Shown here: in pieces, positions 21,235 through 31,175 of the stretch | How positions within the stretch are numbered: the first letter of the stretch is position 1 | How the letters are laid out: every line of letters starts with the position of its first letter | DNA from: Silicimonas sp. | GTDB taxonomy: Bacteria > Pseudomonadota > Alphaproteobacteria > Rhodobacterales > Rhodobacteraceae | NCBI GenBank assembly: GCA_022820365.1 | Contig: JAJEFO010000122.1 | Coordinates: 1-64,000 of the forward strand | DNA length: 64,000 nt | Direction: 5' to 3' | Position numbers and translations under genes: made by a program | Notes under the pieces: generated by a model | What the model saw: only the letters and a program-made list of their open reading frames with translations | Told to the model about the DNA's origin: nothing | Databases searched by the model: none

Positions 21235-22374
21235 TCAGCGCTCCAGAGCGCCAACGCCAGAGAACCTGAATGCCTCCGTCTGCAGTGCGTCCAGTTCCTC
21301 GGCACTCATCTGGTCATGGGCCACGGTGATCCGGCCCAGGAATACCAGCGGCAGATCATCCGCGCGGCCCTCCATGTCGGCCCTAATGGCTTCGGCGGTC
21401 GCGGCACCGACATCGTCACCCATGCGCATCGGAGTTGCGTCGAGGGTACCCGCGCGAATCGCATCGAGTTCGAGTCCCGTTCCGCCCCAACCAGTCGAGA
21501 AGATTTCCTTCTCCTTGCCCATCGCGACCTGTGCCTCGACCGAACCCATGGCCATGGCCGTATTCGCATTGTGAATGATCGTGGCTTCGGGATAGGCCTG
21601 CATGATCAGGCTGGTTCCTTCAAAGCCGCCTTCACGCTGATATTCGCCATAGTGCTCGTAGACCGTGGTCCAGTTGCCTTTCTCCTCAACGCATGCCTTG
21701 AAGTCCCCAGAGCGCTGGTTGTCCGTGATCCCGGGGATGCCGCGGTTCATCGCCATGGTCACGTCATTGCCCAGACGGCCAAGCATATAGTCGCACATGG
21801 TAAGCGCGCCTGCGGCTGACGAAAAGTCAAACCAAGCGTCGGGTTGGTTTTCAAGGTACTTTAGTGGTGTGTGAAATGCCCAGACATAAGTCGTGAACCC
21901 ATCATTGCCCGCAAGCTTGGAAATGTTGTCGGCTTGGGTAGCCAGTTCGGACGGTCCAAAGATGACATAGTCATAGAGATCGGCGTCCTGCTCCACTTGG
22001 CTGGCGTAGGTCGATTGCAGCGAGTGCTCGATCTGGCGCGAGGCAAACTCGGTCGTCTCATACTGGATTCCCAGTTCGTCCAGACGCCTGGTCATGGCCA
22101 GGTAGTTGCGGGCCCAGAAATCCGAGACATCCGCCGAAGGGTAGATCAACGCGATCTGGATTGGCCCGTCCTGGCTTCCGGAAAACGGAACAGCGGCGGA
22201 ACCGACGACTTCCTGCAGGGCCTCTAGCTTGCCCTCGGCATTCACCTCGCCGGGGATCCAGTAATCGCGATCCTCGATCCCGGGCAGTTCTCTCAGAGGC
22301 AGTTCGTCCGCCGCCCAGACTGCCCCGGCCGCTGCAAAGGTTGCCACCAATGTGGTTGCTGCTAATTTTCTCAT
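21235..22374 (-). CDS. Sugar ABC transporter substrate-binding protein
   Basis: The 379-residue periplasmic protein has a signal peptide (MRKLAATTLVATFAAAGAVWA) and a type I two-lobed binding fold (IQIALIYPSADVSDFWARNY, YDYVIFGPSE, ATIIHNANTAMAMG, TGWGGTGLELDAI). It resembles the RbsB/TorT/LuxP group. The ligand is not readable; the cluster points to a hexonate, its lactone or a related sugar. Unusually it is the last gene of its operon, 88 bp after the permease, with a strong hairpin in that gap. Confidence 0.88.
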   Translation of the reverse strand: MRKLAATTLVATFAAAGAVWAADELPLRELPGIEDRDYWIPGEVNAEGKLEALQEVVGSAAVPFSGSQDGPIQIALIYPSADVSDFWARNYLAMTRRLDELGIQYETTEFASRQIEHSLQSTYASQVEQDADLYDYVIFGPSELATQADNISKLAGNDGFTTYVWAFHTPLKYLENQPDAWFDFSSAAGALTMCDYMLGRLGNDVTMAMNRGIPGITDNQRSGDFKACVEEKGNWTTVYEHYGEYQREGGFEGTSLIMQAYPEATIIHNANTAMAMGSVEAQVAMGKEKEIFSTGWGGTGLELDAIRAGTLDATPMRMGDDVGAATAEAIRADMEGRADDLPLVFLGRITVAHDQMSAEELDALQTEAFRFSGVGALER

Positions 22375-22411
22375 GTTGGTTCTCCTCCTCTTGCATGAGA
22401 GCGGGACCAGC

Positions 22412-22443
22412 GGTGCCGCCGGGGATGCACCCCCGGTGGCACC
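22412..22443. promoter_or_regulatory. Intergenic hairpin before binding-protein gene
   Basis: Arms GGTGCCGCCGGGG (22412-22424) and CCCCGGTGGCACC (22431-22443) pair over 13 positions with one non-Watson-Crick pair around a 6-nt loop. It lies 38 bp upstream of the binding-protein start. No T-run follows, so it is more likely a 5' mRNA stabiliser or processing site than a terminator. Confidence 0.7.
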
Positions 22444-22462
22444 ATCCCGCAATGAGTCCGGC

Positions 22463-23587
22463 TCATCCGCTTGCCTGCGGATTGCCGGCAAAAATTGCTC
22501 CGATCGCCAATAACAGGATCAGTGCACCGATAATGATGGCCGAAAATCGAGTCAGTTTCTGGCCTTCCGATGTCATTAGCGCGGCGATCAGCCCGCCTGC
22601 CCCGTCACGGTCCTTCTTCTGCATCCAGGAATAGAGCGCCACCGACGAGACGATCACGACGCCCGACGCAACCGACTGCCAGAAGAACTCAATCCTCAGT
22701 GTCACAAGTGCGTTGATCATCATCGACAAGAGCAGCACTCCGGCAAAGGAGCCGATCATGGACGCGCGACCGCCGAAGAGCGAAGTGCCGCCCACGACGA
22801 CCGCCGCAATGACATGAAGATTGAAATAGGGTGCCGAGGTTGCCTGGATTGCGTTCAGCTTGCCGGTCAGCATGACTCCGGCCAGCGCCGCACAAGCACC
22901 GCAGAGAACGTAAGCATAGACCTTGTGGCGGTTAACCGCGATGCCGGTCAGTTCCGCAGCCTCGGGGTTCGATCCAATGGCGATGGTGTAGCGGCCGAAA
23001 TGGCTGCGACGCAGCAGAACATACCCTGCGATCATGGTCGCGATTCCGATGAGTACCGGTATCGGCACGAATCCAGGGATCTGCCCGCGCCCGATTTCGG
23101 TTATGATTTCTGGGAAACGCGCCAATACCAGCCCTTTCGCGATAACCAGCGCAAAACCGCGATAAACCAGGTCCATCGCCAGGGTGCCAATGAGGTCGGG
23201 CACGTTGAACCGGGTGATGATCAACCCATTGACGAGGCCCATGAGCGCCCCAAGGCCCAACGCGATCGGCAACGCGAAATAGACCGAGAAGCCAAATTGC
23301 TTGATCAGAAATGCCATGATGATGGCGGACAATGCCGCAATTGATCCGACCGACAGATCGATGCCCCGCTGGGTAATGACGAACGTCATCGCCATTGCCA
23401 TCGGCATGTAGAGCGCCGCGTCAAGGAGGATCAAGTTGACATTCGAGAAGCGGAAATATCGAGCGGGTTCGACGATCGCCATGAAGAGGAGCAACGCAAG
23501 GATCATCGCCATCGGACCGATGACCGCGAAGTAAGGTTCGATTCGTTCGTTCAGTGTCCGCACCGCTGGGGCGTCATCGGCTGCCAT
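22463..23587 (-). CDS. Sugar ABC transporter permease (CUT2 type)
   Basis: The 374-residue inner-membrane permease is of the RbsC/FrcC family: an N-terminal helix, the conserved TQRGIDLSVGSIAAL segment, NGLIITRFNVPDLIGTLA, and the coupling loop YAIGSNPEAAELTGIAVNRHK. About 50 extra C-terminal residues include one more hydrophobic helix after a charged stretch (WMQKKDRDGAGG), longer than RbsC. The ATG at 23587 overlaps the ATPase stop (TGATG); a GTG one codon upstream is also possible. Confidence 0.92.
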   Translation of the reverse strand: MAADDAPAVRTLNERIEPYFAVIGPMAMILALLLFMAIVEPARYFRFSNVNLILLDAALYMPMAMAMTFVITQRGIDLSVGSIAALSAIIMAFLIKQFGFSVYFALPIALGLGALMGLVNGLIITRFNVPDLIGTLAMDLVYRGFALVIAKGLVLARFPEIITEIGRGQIPGFVPIPVLIGIATMIAGYVLLRRSHFGRYTIAIGSNPEAAELTGIAVNRHKVYAYVLCGACAALAGVMLTGKLNAIQATSAPYFNLHVIAAVVVGGTSLFGGRASMIGSFAGVLLLSMMINALVTLRIEFFWQSVASGVVIVSSVALYSWMQKKDRDGAGGLIAALMTSEGQKLTRFSAIIIGALILLLAIGAIFAGNPQASG

Positions 23588-24345
23588 CACGCGGCCTCCT
23601 TCGCACCCACGATCATTCCGAGCACTTCCTGATTGCTGGATTCCGTGGTCCTTATGAATCCTACTCGCTTTCCTCGGCGCTGAACGTGTATTCGGTCCGA
23701 GACCTGGAACACTTCGTCCAGCGAGTGGCTGATCAAGATGATCGCAAGACCTTGCGCTTTCAGAGTCTCGATAAGGTTGAGTGTGCGGGCGGTCTCTTGG
23801 GGGCCGAGGGCCGCGGTCGGTTCGTCCATGACCAGTACGCGCAGGTCCTCGTGGTAAACGGCCCTGGCAATCGCAACGGCTTGACGCTGGCCGCCTGACA
23901 AGCTCTCGGTCGGCGAATCCAGGGACTTCAGCGTGACGCCGAGGCGATCCAGAAGTACGCGCTCGGTTTCTGTCCTCATGCGGGCAATGTCGAGCACGGT
24001 CACGCCCATCACCTTCTTGGTCAGTTCGTTGCCCAAGAACATGTTCGCCGGCGGGTCCAGATGATCGGCGAGCGCGAGCGTCTGATAAACGGCGTCGATA
24101 CCCTTGGCTATGGCATCCGCATGGCTGGCAAAGGAAATCGGCTCTCCGGCAAGGAACATCTCACCTGCAGTCGGCTGGTAAACTCCCGTGAGGATCTTTA
24201 TGAGTGTCGACTTCCCGGCGCCATTGTCGCCGACAATGGCCAAGACCTCACCTGCGTACGCATCAAGGTCGACATCAGACAACGCAGTCACACCGCCAAA
24301 GCGCTTGGTGATGCCCCGCATCTCGACTAAGGGCGTGTCTGACAT
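23587..24345 (-). CDS. Sugar ABC transporter ATP-binding protein
   Basis: The 252-residue single-domain ATPase energises the sugar importer. Walker A is GDNGAGKST, signature is LSGGQRQ, Walker B is VLVMDEPTAALG and the switch His is in LISHSLDEV. It is half the size of RbsA-type double ATPases and resembles the FrcA type, so it should work as a homodimer. It is the first gene after operator site C. Its promoter and first 54 codons have a diverged duplicate at 32.96-33.24 kb. Confidence 0.93.
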   Translation of the reverse strand: MSDTPLVEMRGITKRFGGVTALSDVDLDAYAGEVLAIVGDNGAGKSTLIKILTGVYQPTAGEMFLAGEPISFASHADAIAKGIDAVYQTLALADHLDPPANMFLGNELTKKVMGVTVLDIARMRTETERVLLDRLGVTLKSLDSPTESLSGGQRQAVAIARAVYHEDLRVLVMDEPTAALGPQETARTLNLIETLKAQGLAIILISHSLDEVFQVSDRIHVQRRGKRVGFIRTTESSNQEVLGMIVGAKEAA

Positions 24346-24407
24346 GACGGCCTCACAGGGTGGAATCATCCGCAACGTTCCGTCAACGTTGTGCCAGAGG
24401 CGACATT

Positions 24408-24433
24408 TGTCAAGGAAAAAGTTATCGATAACA
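24408..24433 (-). promoter_or_regulatory. LacI operator site C with -35 element
   Basis: GTTATCGATAAC at 24421-24432 is followed on the minus strand by TTGACA (24413-24408), a good -35 element, with a weak -10 about 17 bp further. The operator sits just upstream of -35, before the ABC ATPase gene. The same arrangement recurs at site D. Confidence 0.82.
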
Positions 24434-24695
24434 CAACAGTCTGAAATTTGGACACTAAACTATGCAGTGGCCTCCAAAAACAGCGGAGACAAGCTGCTGC
24501 CGCTTTGAAGAGCGACTTCCTGCGAACGAGTTGACCGTGCGATCGACGAACGCGGTCGGGGTCCGCTCCGTGCAGGGCTGGCACCCCTTTTGAAGTTCAG
24601 GATGGAATGGGCATTGTTGGGGATGCGGCGCTGGAACTCGTGGACGACTTTGCGGAACGTGTTGAAGCGTGACCAGGCACGGCCCGCGCGCGGAT
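24434..24695. other. Junction between sugar island and nuoF
   Basis: About 260 bp between operator site C and the nuoF stop. A minus-strand frame (for example RAWSRFNTFRKVVHEFQRRI) is open through most of it but joins no recognised family. This is one edge of the accessory segment and may contain remains of a mobile gene. Confidence 0.4.
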
Positions 24696-25994
24696 TCACT
24701 CTGCGGCCACAGCGCTCACACTGCCGGTGCGAGCGGCCTTGATCCGATCCTCTATCTCGTCACGGAAGTGACGAATCAGCCCTTGGATCGGCCACGCTGC
24801 CGCATCGCCCAAGGCACAGATCGTATGACCCTCGACCTGGGTCGAGACGTCGAGCAGCATGTCGATTTCCTCGACCTCGGCCTCACCCGTGACCAACCGG
24901 TCCATCACCCGCATCATCCAGCCCGTGCCCTCGCGACAAGGCGTGCACTGGCCGCAGCTCTCATGCTTGTAAAATTTCGAGAGGCGCCAGATCGCCTTCA
25001 CGATGTCGGTCGACTGATCCATGACGATCACGGCGGCTGTGCCGAGGCCCGACTTCTGTTCGCGCAGCCAGTCGAAATCCATGATGCACTCTTCCTGCAT
25101 CAGCTTGCCCGGCAGGCAAGGGACCGAGGATCCGCCAGGTATGACGGCCTTGAGGTTGTCCCAGCCGCCCCTGATTCCGCCGCAGTGACGTTCGATGAGT
25201 TCCGCGAAGGAAATCGACATCGCCTCTTCAACGACGCAAGGGGCATTCACGTGACCGCTGATCGCGAACAGCTTCGTCCCGGTGTTGTTCGGGCGACCGA
25301 AGCCGGCGAACCAGTCGGCTCCCCGCCGCAGGATCGTCGGAACCACGGCAATGGATTCCACATTGTTGACCGTCGTCGGACAGCCGTAGAGACCAGCCCC
25401 CGCAGGAAACGGAGGCTTCATTCTCGGCATGCCCTTCTTGCCCTCCAGGCTTTCGAGAAGCGCGGTTTCCTCGCCGCAGATATAGGCCCCGGCACCGTGA
25501 TGAAGATACAGGTCGAAATCCCAGCCTGAACCGGCAGCGTCCTTGCCGAGAAGGCCTGCATCGTAGCATTCGTCGATCGCGGACTGCAGCGTCTCGCGTT
25601 CGCGAACATATTCGCCTCGAATGTAGATGTAGCAGGCATGCGCGCCCATGGCGAAGCCGGCAATCAGGCAGCCTTCGATCAGCGTGTGCGGATCGTGGCG
25701 CATGATTTCCCTGTCCTTGCAGGTGCCAGGCTCGGATTCGTCGGCATTGACCACCAGATAGGACGGGCGACCATCCGATTCCTTAGGCATGAAGCTCCAT
25801 TTGAGGCCGGTCGGGAAGCCTGCGCCCCCGCGGCCTCTCAGTCCGCTCTCCTTAACCTGCTCGACGGCCCAGCCGCGACCCTTCTCGATCAGCGCTGCTG
25901 TTCCGTCCCAGTGTCCGCGCGCCTTCGCCCCGGCCAGCGTCTGATCGTGCATGCCGTATAAGTTCGTGAATATGCGGTCCTTGTCCTCAAGCAT
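24696..25994 (-). CDS. nuoF: NADH-quinone oxidoreductase subunit F
   Basis: The 432-residue flavoprotein subunit oxidises NADH in complex I, holding FMN and cluster N3. The NADH/FMN glycine-rich segment ([20 protein letters not shown]), [12 protein letters not shown] and the N3 ligands ([13 protein letters not shown] plus the later Cys in [12 protein letters not shown]) are intact. It ends in a short Ala-rich tail. In related genomes nuoG follows closely; here the accessory region intervenes. Confidence 0.97.
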   Translation of the reverse strand: MLEDKDRIFTNLYGMHDQTLAGAKARGHWDGTAALIEKGRGWAVEQVKESGLRGRGGAGFPTGLKWSFMPKESDGRPSYLVVNADESEPGTCKDREIMRHDPHTLIEGCLIAGFAMGAHACYIYIRGEYVRERETLQSAIDECYDAGLLGKDAAGSGWDFDLYLHHGAGAYICGEETALLESLEGKKGMPRMKPPFPAGAGLYGCPTTVNNVESIAVVPTILRRGADWFAGFGRPNNTGTKLFAISGHVNAPCVVEEAMSISFAELIERHCGGIRGGWDNLKAVIPGGSSVPCLPGKLMQEECIMDFDWLREQKSGLGTAAVIVMDQSTDIVKAIWRLSKFYKHESCGQCTPCREGTGWMMRVMDRLVTGEAEVEEIDMLLDVSTQVEGHTICALGDAAAWPIQGLIRHFRDEIEDRIKAARTGSVSAVAAE

Positions 25995-26028
25995 TTGCTC
26001 GTTCCGTCTTGCAACTGGCCATCAAGCG

Positions 26029-26238
26029 TCAGCGCATCTTGCGTCGCTTGCGCCAAATCTGCCATGTCACGATTAGCGCCCAGAGAAAACCCGCAAGGGC
26101 GAACAGGTCGACCAGAAACGCGTATCGACCAGGCAGGCCAAGCCAGTCACCTGCCGACTGGGCCACGAACCAAAGGATCATCGTAAGTGCAATGACGAGC
26201 GCAACGATGCGCCCTTGACGCCCCAGCGCCCGATCCAT
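26029..26238 (-). CDS. DUF5337-like small membrane protein of nuo operon
   Basis: This 69-residue protein has two hydrophobic helices (IVALVIALTMILWFVAQSAG and FALAGFLWALIVTW) and a highly basic tail (WRKRRKMR). A DUF5337-type protein lies between nuoE and nuoF in many Rhodobacterales; the family name is from memory. The start ATG at 26238 gives the MDRALGRQGRIVAL N-terminus. It may be an accessory or assembly factor of complex I, which is inference. Confidence 0.8.
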   Translation of the reverse strand: MDRALGRQGRIVALVIALTMILWFVAQSAGDWLGLPGRYAFLVDLFALAGFLWALIVTWQIWRKRRKMR

Positions 26239-26248
26239 GTCATTACCG

Positions 26249-26413
26249 TCAGTCACGGGCAGCCAGCGTGATCTTGGGAAGCGCCTCGGCCAGCTGGCCA
26301 TCCGCGCAGCGTGGCAGTGAGGATTGAATCCCCGCACTGCAACGACATGCCTGCGCCAGCTTCCGGATGACGTCAGCACAGCCAATTCCATCACTGCGGG
26401 CAGGTACACGCAT
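26249..26413 (-). CDS. Possible 54-aa ORF between nuoE and the DUF5337-like gene
   Basis: The frame begins with ATG 2 bp after the nuoE TAG and ends 10 bp before the next gene. It starts MRVPARSDGIGCADVIRKLA and has four Cys (GIGC, ACRC and PRC). Placement and tight spacing are the only support; no family is recognised. Confidence 0.33.
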   Translation of the reverse strand: MRVPARSDGIGCADVIRKLAQACRCSAGIQSSLPRCADGQLAEALPKITLAARD

Positions 26414-26415
26414 GT

Positions 26416-27093
26416 CTAGTTCCCGTCGATGCGTTTGACCGTGTCGCCCAACGTGACCGCGAGGTGAACGCTCGCGTTGTGCCTTTGCCGCTCGCCCTCC
26501 CGCACGTCGAGACTGGTGAGCCCCGAAACCGGCTCCGAGGCGAAGCGACCGTTTTGCGGACCAGGCACCGGATCCTTGCCTTCGGCGAATTCGTCGATGA
26601 TTTCCGCCAAACGCTCGACGGTCAGGTCTTCATAGTAGTCCTTGCCGATCTGCACCATCGGCGCATTCGAACAGGCCCCGAGGCACTCGACTTCCTCCCA
26701 GGAGAACTTTCCGTCCTCGGAAACCTTGTGCGGGAACTCCGCAATCTTTCTCTTGCAAACCGCGATCAGGTCCTCTGCTCCGCAGATCATGCAGGAGGTC
26801 GTGCCGCAGACCTGAACATGGGCCGCGCTTCCGACCGGCTGCAACTGAAACATGAAATAGAAGGTCGCGACCTCGAGCGCCCGGATATAGGCCAAGTCCA
26901 GCATCGCCGCGACATGTTCGATCGCAGCGCGGCTGAGCCAGCCCTCCTGCTCCTGCGCACGCCAAAGAAGCGGGATGATGGCGCTGGCCTGTCTCCCTTC
27001 CGGGAATTTCGCGATCTGGCGTTCCGCCCACGCCTGGTTGGCAGGCGTGAAGGCAAAGCTCTCCGGCTGTTCGGCGTGAAGGCGACGCAGCAT
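26416..27093 (-). CDS. nuoE: NADH-quinone oxidoreductase subunit E
   Basis: The 225-residue thioredoxin-like subunit carries the [2Fe-2S] cluster N1a of complex I. Ligands are in [10 protein letters not shown] and [15 protein letters not shown] ribosome site precedes the ATG at 27093, so that start is preferred to the TTG before it. The last 50 residues beyond the core are polar and probably variable, giving a longer protein than E. coli NuoE. Confidence 0.96.
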   Translation of the reverse strand: MLRRLHAEQPESFAFTPANQAWAERQIAKFPEGRQASAIIPLLWRAQEQEGWLSRAAIEHVAAMLDLAYIRALEVATFYFMFQLQPVGSAAHVQVCGTTSCMICGAEDLIAVCKRKIAEFPHKVSEDGKFSWEEVECLGACSNAPMVQIGKDYYEDLTVERLAEIIDEFAEGKDPVPGPQNGRFASEPVSGLTSLDVREGERQRHNASVHLAVTLGDTVKRIDGN

Positions 27094-27100
27094 CAATTCC

Positions 27101-27178
27101 TCATTTCGTTCGCGAAGGCCGGATCTTCACGGCCTGATCCTGTCTGCGAGGGACGAACGCCACGGATGTAACCGTCAT
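27101..27178 (-). CDS. Possible 25-aa coupled micro-ORF between nuoD and nuoE
   Basis: The ATG overlaps the nuoD stop (ATGA) and the frame [20 protein letters not shown] continues for 25 codons, ending 7 bp before nuoE. The nuoE ribosome site overlaps its stop. It may be a peptide or a reinitiation bridge. Confidence 0.28.
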   Translation of the reverse strand: MTVTSVAFVPRRQDQAVKIRPSRTK

Positions 27179-28386
27179 CGGTCCACCTCCCCGAACACGA
27201 TGTCCATCGTTCCAATGATGGCGGATACATCCGCCAGCATGTGCCCCTTCGAAACATGGTCTATGGCCTGAAGATGCAGGTATCCCGGAGCCCGGATCTT
27301 CGCGCGATAGGGCCTGTTGGTGCCGTCGGCCACCAAGTAGACTCCAAATTCACCCTTGGGGGCCTCGACGGCGGCATAAACCTCGCCCTCGGGCACACGG
27401 AATCCCTCGGTGTACAGCTTGAAATGGTGAATCAAGGCTTCCATCGAAGTCTTCATGTCTCCCCGCGAAGGAGGTGTCAGCTTCCCGCGTGCAAGCACTT
27501 CGCCCGGTTCCGCACGCAGCTTTTCGCATGCCTGCTTGATGATCTTCAGGCTCTCGCGCATCTCGGCCATGCGGCAGAGGTACCGGTCGTAGCAGTCGCC
27601 GTTCTTTCCCACGGGAATCTGGAATTCGAACTCGTCATAGCACTCGTAGGGCTGCGACCGCCGGAGATCCCATGCCATGCCGGAGCCGCGCACCATTACC
27701 CCCGAGAATCCCCAGTCCAGGGCTTCCTGTTCGGAGACGATGCAGATGTCGACGTTCCGCTGCTTGAAAATCCGGTTTTCCGTCAGGAGACCGTCGATGT
27801 CGTCCAGCGCCTTCGGAAACGCGTCCGCCCACTTGTCAATGTCGTCGATGAGTTCCGGAGGAAGGTCCTGGTGTACGCCGCCAGGACGAAAATAGGCGGC
27901 ATGCAGCCGCGCCCCGCAAGCGCGTTCATAGAACACCATGAGCTTCTCACGTTCCTCGAACCCCCAGAGCGGCGGGGTCAGGGCTCCGACATCCAGTGCC
28001 TGCGTCGTCACGTTCAACAGGTGGTTCAGGATGCGCCCGATCTCTGAATACAGGACCCGAATCAACGACGCCCGGCGCGGAATCTCGGTTTCAGTCAGCC
28101 TTTCGATCGCAAGGCACCATGCATGTTCCTGGTTCATCGGCGCCACATAGTCCAGCCTGTCGAAATACGGCAGGTTCTGCAGGTAGGTGCGGCTTTCCAT
28201 CAACTTCTCGGTGCCGCGATGAAGCAGGCCGATATGCGGGTCGCAGCGCTCGACGATTTCGCCGTCAAGCTCCAGCACCAGCCGCAGCACGCCATGAGCA
28301 GCAGGGTGTTGCGGCCCGAAATTGATGTTGAAGTTCCGAAGCTTCTTCTCGCCGGTCAGGGCATCGTCAAGCTTGCCTTCCATCAT
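27175..28386 (-). CDS. nuoD: NADH-quinone oxidoreductase subunit D
   Basis: The 403-residue 49-kDa-type subunit forms the quinone site with NuoB at the base of the peripheral arm. The conserved [35 protein letters not shown] and C-terminal DIVFGEVDR are present. It starts with two adjacent ATG codons (28386 and 28383). The stop overlaps a micro-ORF start. Confidence 0.97.
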   Translation of the reverse strand: MMEGKLDDALTGEKKLRNFNINFGPQHPAAHGVLRLVLELDGEIVERCDPHIGLLHRGTEKLMESRTYLQNLPYFDRLDYVAPMNQEHAWCLAIERLTETEIPRRASLIRVLYSEIGRILNHLLNVTTQALDVGALTPPLWGFEEREKLMVFYERACGARLHAAYFRPGGVHQDLPPELIDDIDKWADAFPKALDDIDGLLTENRIFKQRNVDICIVSEQEALDWGFSGVMVRGSGMAWDLRRSQPYECYDEFEFQIPVGKNGDCYDRYLCRMAEMRESLKIIKQACEKLRAEPGEVLARGKLTPPSRGDMKTSMEALIHHFKLYTEGFRVPEGEVYAAVEAPKGEFGVYLVADGTNRPYRAKIRAPGYLHLQAIDHVSKGHMLADVSAIIGTMDIVFGEVDR

Positions 28387-28523
28387 TCCGCCCTTTCCGA
28401 CCGTTCAGGCAAATTGCCGGGAAGGCCGCACGTCGCCTCGCCACGCCCAGACATGCAGGGCAGCGCGCCAGCGCCGTCCGGTGCCTGCCACGCGCTTGCG
28501 ATGCAATTCGTGCGAAACGTCAT
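28383..28523 (-). CDS. Possible 46-aa coupled ORF between nuoC and nuoD
   Basis: The frame starts with ATG 9 bp after the nuoC stop ([19 protein letters not shown]) and ends in a TGA that overlaps the nuoD ATG. Codon third positions are GC-biased like neighbours. Three Cys are present; no family is recognised. Confidence 0.3.
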   Translation of the reverse strand: MTFRTNCIASAWQAPDGAGALPCMSGRGEATCGLPGNLPERSERAE

Positions 28524-28532
28524 GGTCACAGC

Positions 28533-29141
28533 TCACTCCTTCGCCTCGGCCCGTTCGTCTCCAGGCAGGATGTAGTTCGCTCCTTCCCACGGGGACATGA
28601 AATCGAACTGGCGGTACTCCTGCACGAGCTTGACGGGCTCGTAGACGACGCGTTTCAACTCTTCGTCGTGCCGCACCTCGACAAACCCGGTCGTGGGGAA
28701 GTCCTTCCGCAGCGGATGACCCTGGAACCCGTAGTCGGTTAGGATGCGTCTCAGGTCAGGGTGGCCGGAAAAGAGGATGCCGAACATGTCGAACACCTCA
28801 CGCTCGAACCAGCCCGCCGACGCGTGAACATCCGTCAGGGACGGCACGAACTCATCCTCGCGCACTGCAACCTTCAAGCGAATGCGCCGGTTCTGGTGCA
28901 TCGAAAGGAGATGATAGACCACGTCGAAGCGTGCCTCCCGTTCCGGATAGTCAACGGCAGTGATGTCTACGAGCGTCGTGAACCGGTAGCTCTTGTCCGA
29001 TTTCAGGAAGTCCACGAAGCCGACCAGGGATGGCAGAGCGACCTCGACCGTGAGCTCCCCGAAGGCCACCGCGTGCGAGAGCATGCTATCTGGCCGCCTC
29101 GCCTCGATCCCGGCTGCAAGTTCAGTAAGTTCTGCGGACAT
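28533..29141 (-). CDS. nuoC: NADH-quinone oxidoreductase subunit C
   Basis: The 202-residue 30-kDa-type subunit of the peripheral arm links NuoD to the iron-sulfur subunits. The family signature ([20 protein letters not shown], then [18 protein letters not shown]) is intact, and the tail [16 protein letters not shown] is typical of alphaproteobacteria. The start ATG at 29141 is 10 bp after nuoB. Confidence 0.97.
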   Translation of the reverse strand: MSAELTELAAGIEARRPDSMLSHAVAFGELTVEVALPSLVGFVDFLKSDKSYRFTTLVDITAVDYPEREARFDVVYHLLSMHQNRRIRLKVAVREDEFVPSLTDVHASAGWFEREVFDMFGILFSGHPDLRRILTDYGFQGHPLRKDFPTTGFVEVRHDEELKRVVYEPVKLVQEYRQFDFMSPWEGANYILPGDERAEAKE

Positions 29142-29151
29142 CGCCGTCTCC

Positions 29152-29685
29152 TCAACGCGTAATTGTGCCCGTGCGGCGGATCTTGCGCTGCAACTGAAGG
29201 ATGCCGTAGAGCAGCGCCTCCGCAGTCGGCGGGCAGCCCGGAACATAAACATCGACAGGAACGATCCGGTCACAGCCTCGCACGACCGAATAGCTGTAAT
29301 GGTAGTAGCCGCCGCCATTTGCACAGGATCCCATCGAGATCACGTAGCGCGGCTCTGGCATCTGGTCATAGACCTTGCGCAGTGCGGGAGCCATCTTGTT
29401 CGTCAATGTACCGGCCACGATCATCAGGTCCGACTGGCGCGGGCTCGCCCGGGGCGCCGTGCCGAAACGCTCGAGATCGTAGCGCGGCATGGACGTGTGG
29501 ATCATCTCGACGGCGCAGCACGCTAACCCGAACGTCATCCAGTGGAGGCTTCCGGTTCGCACCCAATTGATGATGTCCGCAGTGGAGGTGACAAGAAAGC
29601 CCTTGTCCTGCAATTGCCGGTTGAACTCCCGTGCGTCGACATCACGATCAGGACCAGCTGCATGGGGCGATGTGGCAACGCTCAT
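29152..29685 (-). CDS. nuoB: NADH-quinone oxidoreductase subunit B
   Basis: The 177-residue subunit holds cluster N2, the final electron donor to quinone. The adjacent Cys pair (GLACCAVEM), [10 protein letters not shown] and [11 protein letters not shown] are present. An AGGAGGTG ribosome site precedes the ATG. A 28-codon frame starting with GTG at 29841, overlapping the nuoA stop, lies in the 152-bp gap to nuoA; support for it is weak. Confidence 0.97.
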   Translation of the reverse strand: MSVATSPHAAGPDRDVDAREFNRQLQDKGFLVTSTADIINWVRTGSLHWMTFGLACCAVEMIHTSMPRYDLERFGTAPRASPRQSDLMIVAGTLTNKMAPALRKVYDQMPEPRYVISMGSCANGGGYYHYSYSVVRGCDRIVPVDVYVPGCPPTAEALLYGILQLQRKIRRTGTITR

Positions 29686-29837
29686 GGGTTCACCTCCTGA
29701 GAGCGCGGTTTATCCGTTCCCCCGTGAAGCGTCAACGCGACCCAACGCTGCAACTCACGCGCGAAGTGCCGTGAATCGCAAGTCCGGGCGCATCCTGCGA
29801 CGAAAGGCGGCAATGCTTGGAACCCGGCGTTTCGGGG

Positions 29838-30203
29838 TCACTCCCAGTCCATCGCGCCCTTTTTCCACTCGTAGGCGAATCCGACCGTCAGTACCACCAA
29901 GAAGACCATCATCGACCAGAAGGCTGCGTCTCCCAGGTCGCCGAAGGCGACGGCCCACGGAAACAGGAAGGCAATCTCGAGATCGAAGATGATGAACAGG
30001 ATCGAAACCAGGTAGAACCTGACATCGAACTTCATCCGAGCATCGTCAAAAGCGTTGAATCCGCATTCGTACGCGCTGAGCTTCTCCGGGTCGGCGTCGC
30101 TCGGCGCCAGGACGACGGCTGCGAGGATCAGGACCAATCCAAGCCCGGTCGCGATCACGAGAAAAACCAGGATCGGCAAGTACTCCCTCAACAGATCTTC
30201 CAA
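29838..30203 (-). CDS. nuoA: NADH-quinone oxidoreductase subunit A
   Basis: The 121-residue membrane subunit is the first gene of the operon. It has three helices and the conserved loop [20 protein letters not shown] with the quinone-site Cys. I place the start at TTG 30203 because a perfect GGAGG lies 5 nt upstream, no ATG or GTG exists at a suitable position, and it gives the standard N-terminus ([14 protein letters not shown]). The operon promoter should lie in the 160 bp up to the EcsC-like gene; I could not define it. Confidence 0.95.
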   Translation of the reverse strand: MEDLLREYLPILVFLVIATGLGLVLILAAVVLAPSDADPEKLSAYECGFNAFDDARMKFDVRFYLVSILFIIFDLEIAFLFPWAVAFGDLGDAAFWSMMVFLVVLTVGFAYEWKKGAMDWE

Positions 30204-30362
30204 GGCGACCTCCGAATGAATTGCCGTCGACGCGCCATCCCTACAGCCCGGGCCGACCTTGGTCAATGTTGAACGAGAGGCGCAGCATGCGGCATGACGC
30301 GATTCAAGGGCACAGTGACCGAGCAGGAAGTACTGAGGGTCAAGCGCCGGGTGCAACGGCAT

Positions 30363-31175
30363 TCAGGTGTCTTCCGGCCCCGGGATGCTCACTCGGCCCT
30401 CGACGATACCCTCGTTCACCTCAAGCCAGCGCGCCCGAAACGCAAATCGCGCCGCCGACGCAACGTCGTGTTGAAAGGCCGCATTCACGCCGGCCCCGAT
30501 CACCGCACCCACAATTGGCACGACCTGCGCCATCTTTCGGGTCGAAAGATTGACCCCGAGTGTCGCCGCCAACCTTTGTATCGCCACGACCGAACCAGTC
30601 GCCCGCCCGGTCATCGCCGCAATCTTTTGCCAGTCGTCGCGACCGAATTGCGTACGGGACTCGGCAAGACGCTGCAAGGTCGCATCACGCTCTTCCACGG
30701 AATTCGCCCCGGCAAGCTGCAGGACATCGAGAATGTGGACGCGCTCCTGCTCTCCGACACCGCCAAATCCATAACAGAGGCCGGTGAGCCGTGCCGTCCT
30801 GAGTGCCAGGGTAACGGTAGCCGGGATGTCATATGCCAGTCCCGCCGCCCCCAAGACGCCCGTTGCGGCACCACCTGCAGCCGCATAACCCAATGCCCAA
30901 CGCCGCACATCTGCAGCAGCCGCGTCGCAGGCCTCGAAATCCTCGAATTCATGGGAGATCGCCGCAGTTCGGATTGAGGACGAAGCAACCCAGTCAGCGC
31001 CCCGGATTGCCGTCTCAACGGCGCTGGCAGGAATCAACCTGTCAGTCAGGGGCCCAATTGGTGCAGTTACCGACCGGACAAGCCTGGGCAGCACCGACGG
31101 CCTTGCACTCCGATATGCATCCTGTTCAGCCAGTACGTCTTGGACATATGGCATCACCTCGTTGCGTCCGGTCAT
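30363..31175 (-). CDS. EcsC family protein
   Basis: The 270-residue protein matches the EcsC group by its central pattern: AAAGGAATGVLGAAGLAYDI, LRTARLTGLCYGFG, and the closing glycine-rich helix VVPIVGAVIGAGVNAAFQHDVA, which probably associates with membrane. The biochemical role of EcsC proteins is unclear. It lies upstream of nuoA in the same direction, but a 160-bp gap suggests a separate promoter. Confidence 0.87.
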   Translation of the reverse strand: MTGRNEVMPYVQDVLAEQDAYRSARPSVLPRLVRSVTAPIGPLTDRLIPASAVETAIRGADWVASSSIRTAAISHEFEDFEACDAAAADVRRWALGYAAAGGAATGVLGAAGLAYDIPATVTLALRTARLTGLCYGFGGVGEQERVHILDVLQLAGANSVEERDATLQRLAESRTQFGRDDWQKIAAMTGRATGSVVAIQRLAATLGVNLSTRKMAQVVPIVGAVIGAGVNAAFQHDVASAARFAFRARWLEVNEGIVEGRVSIPGPEDT

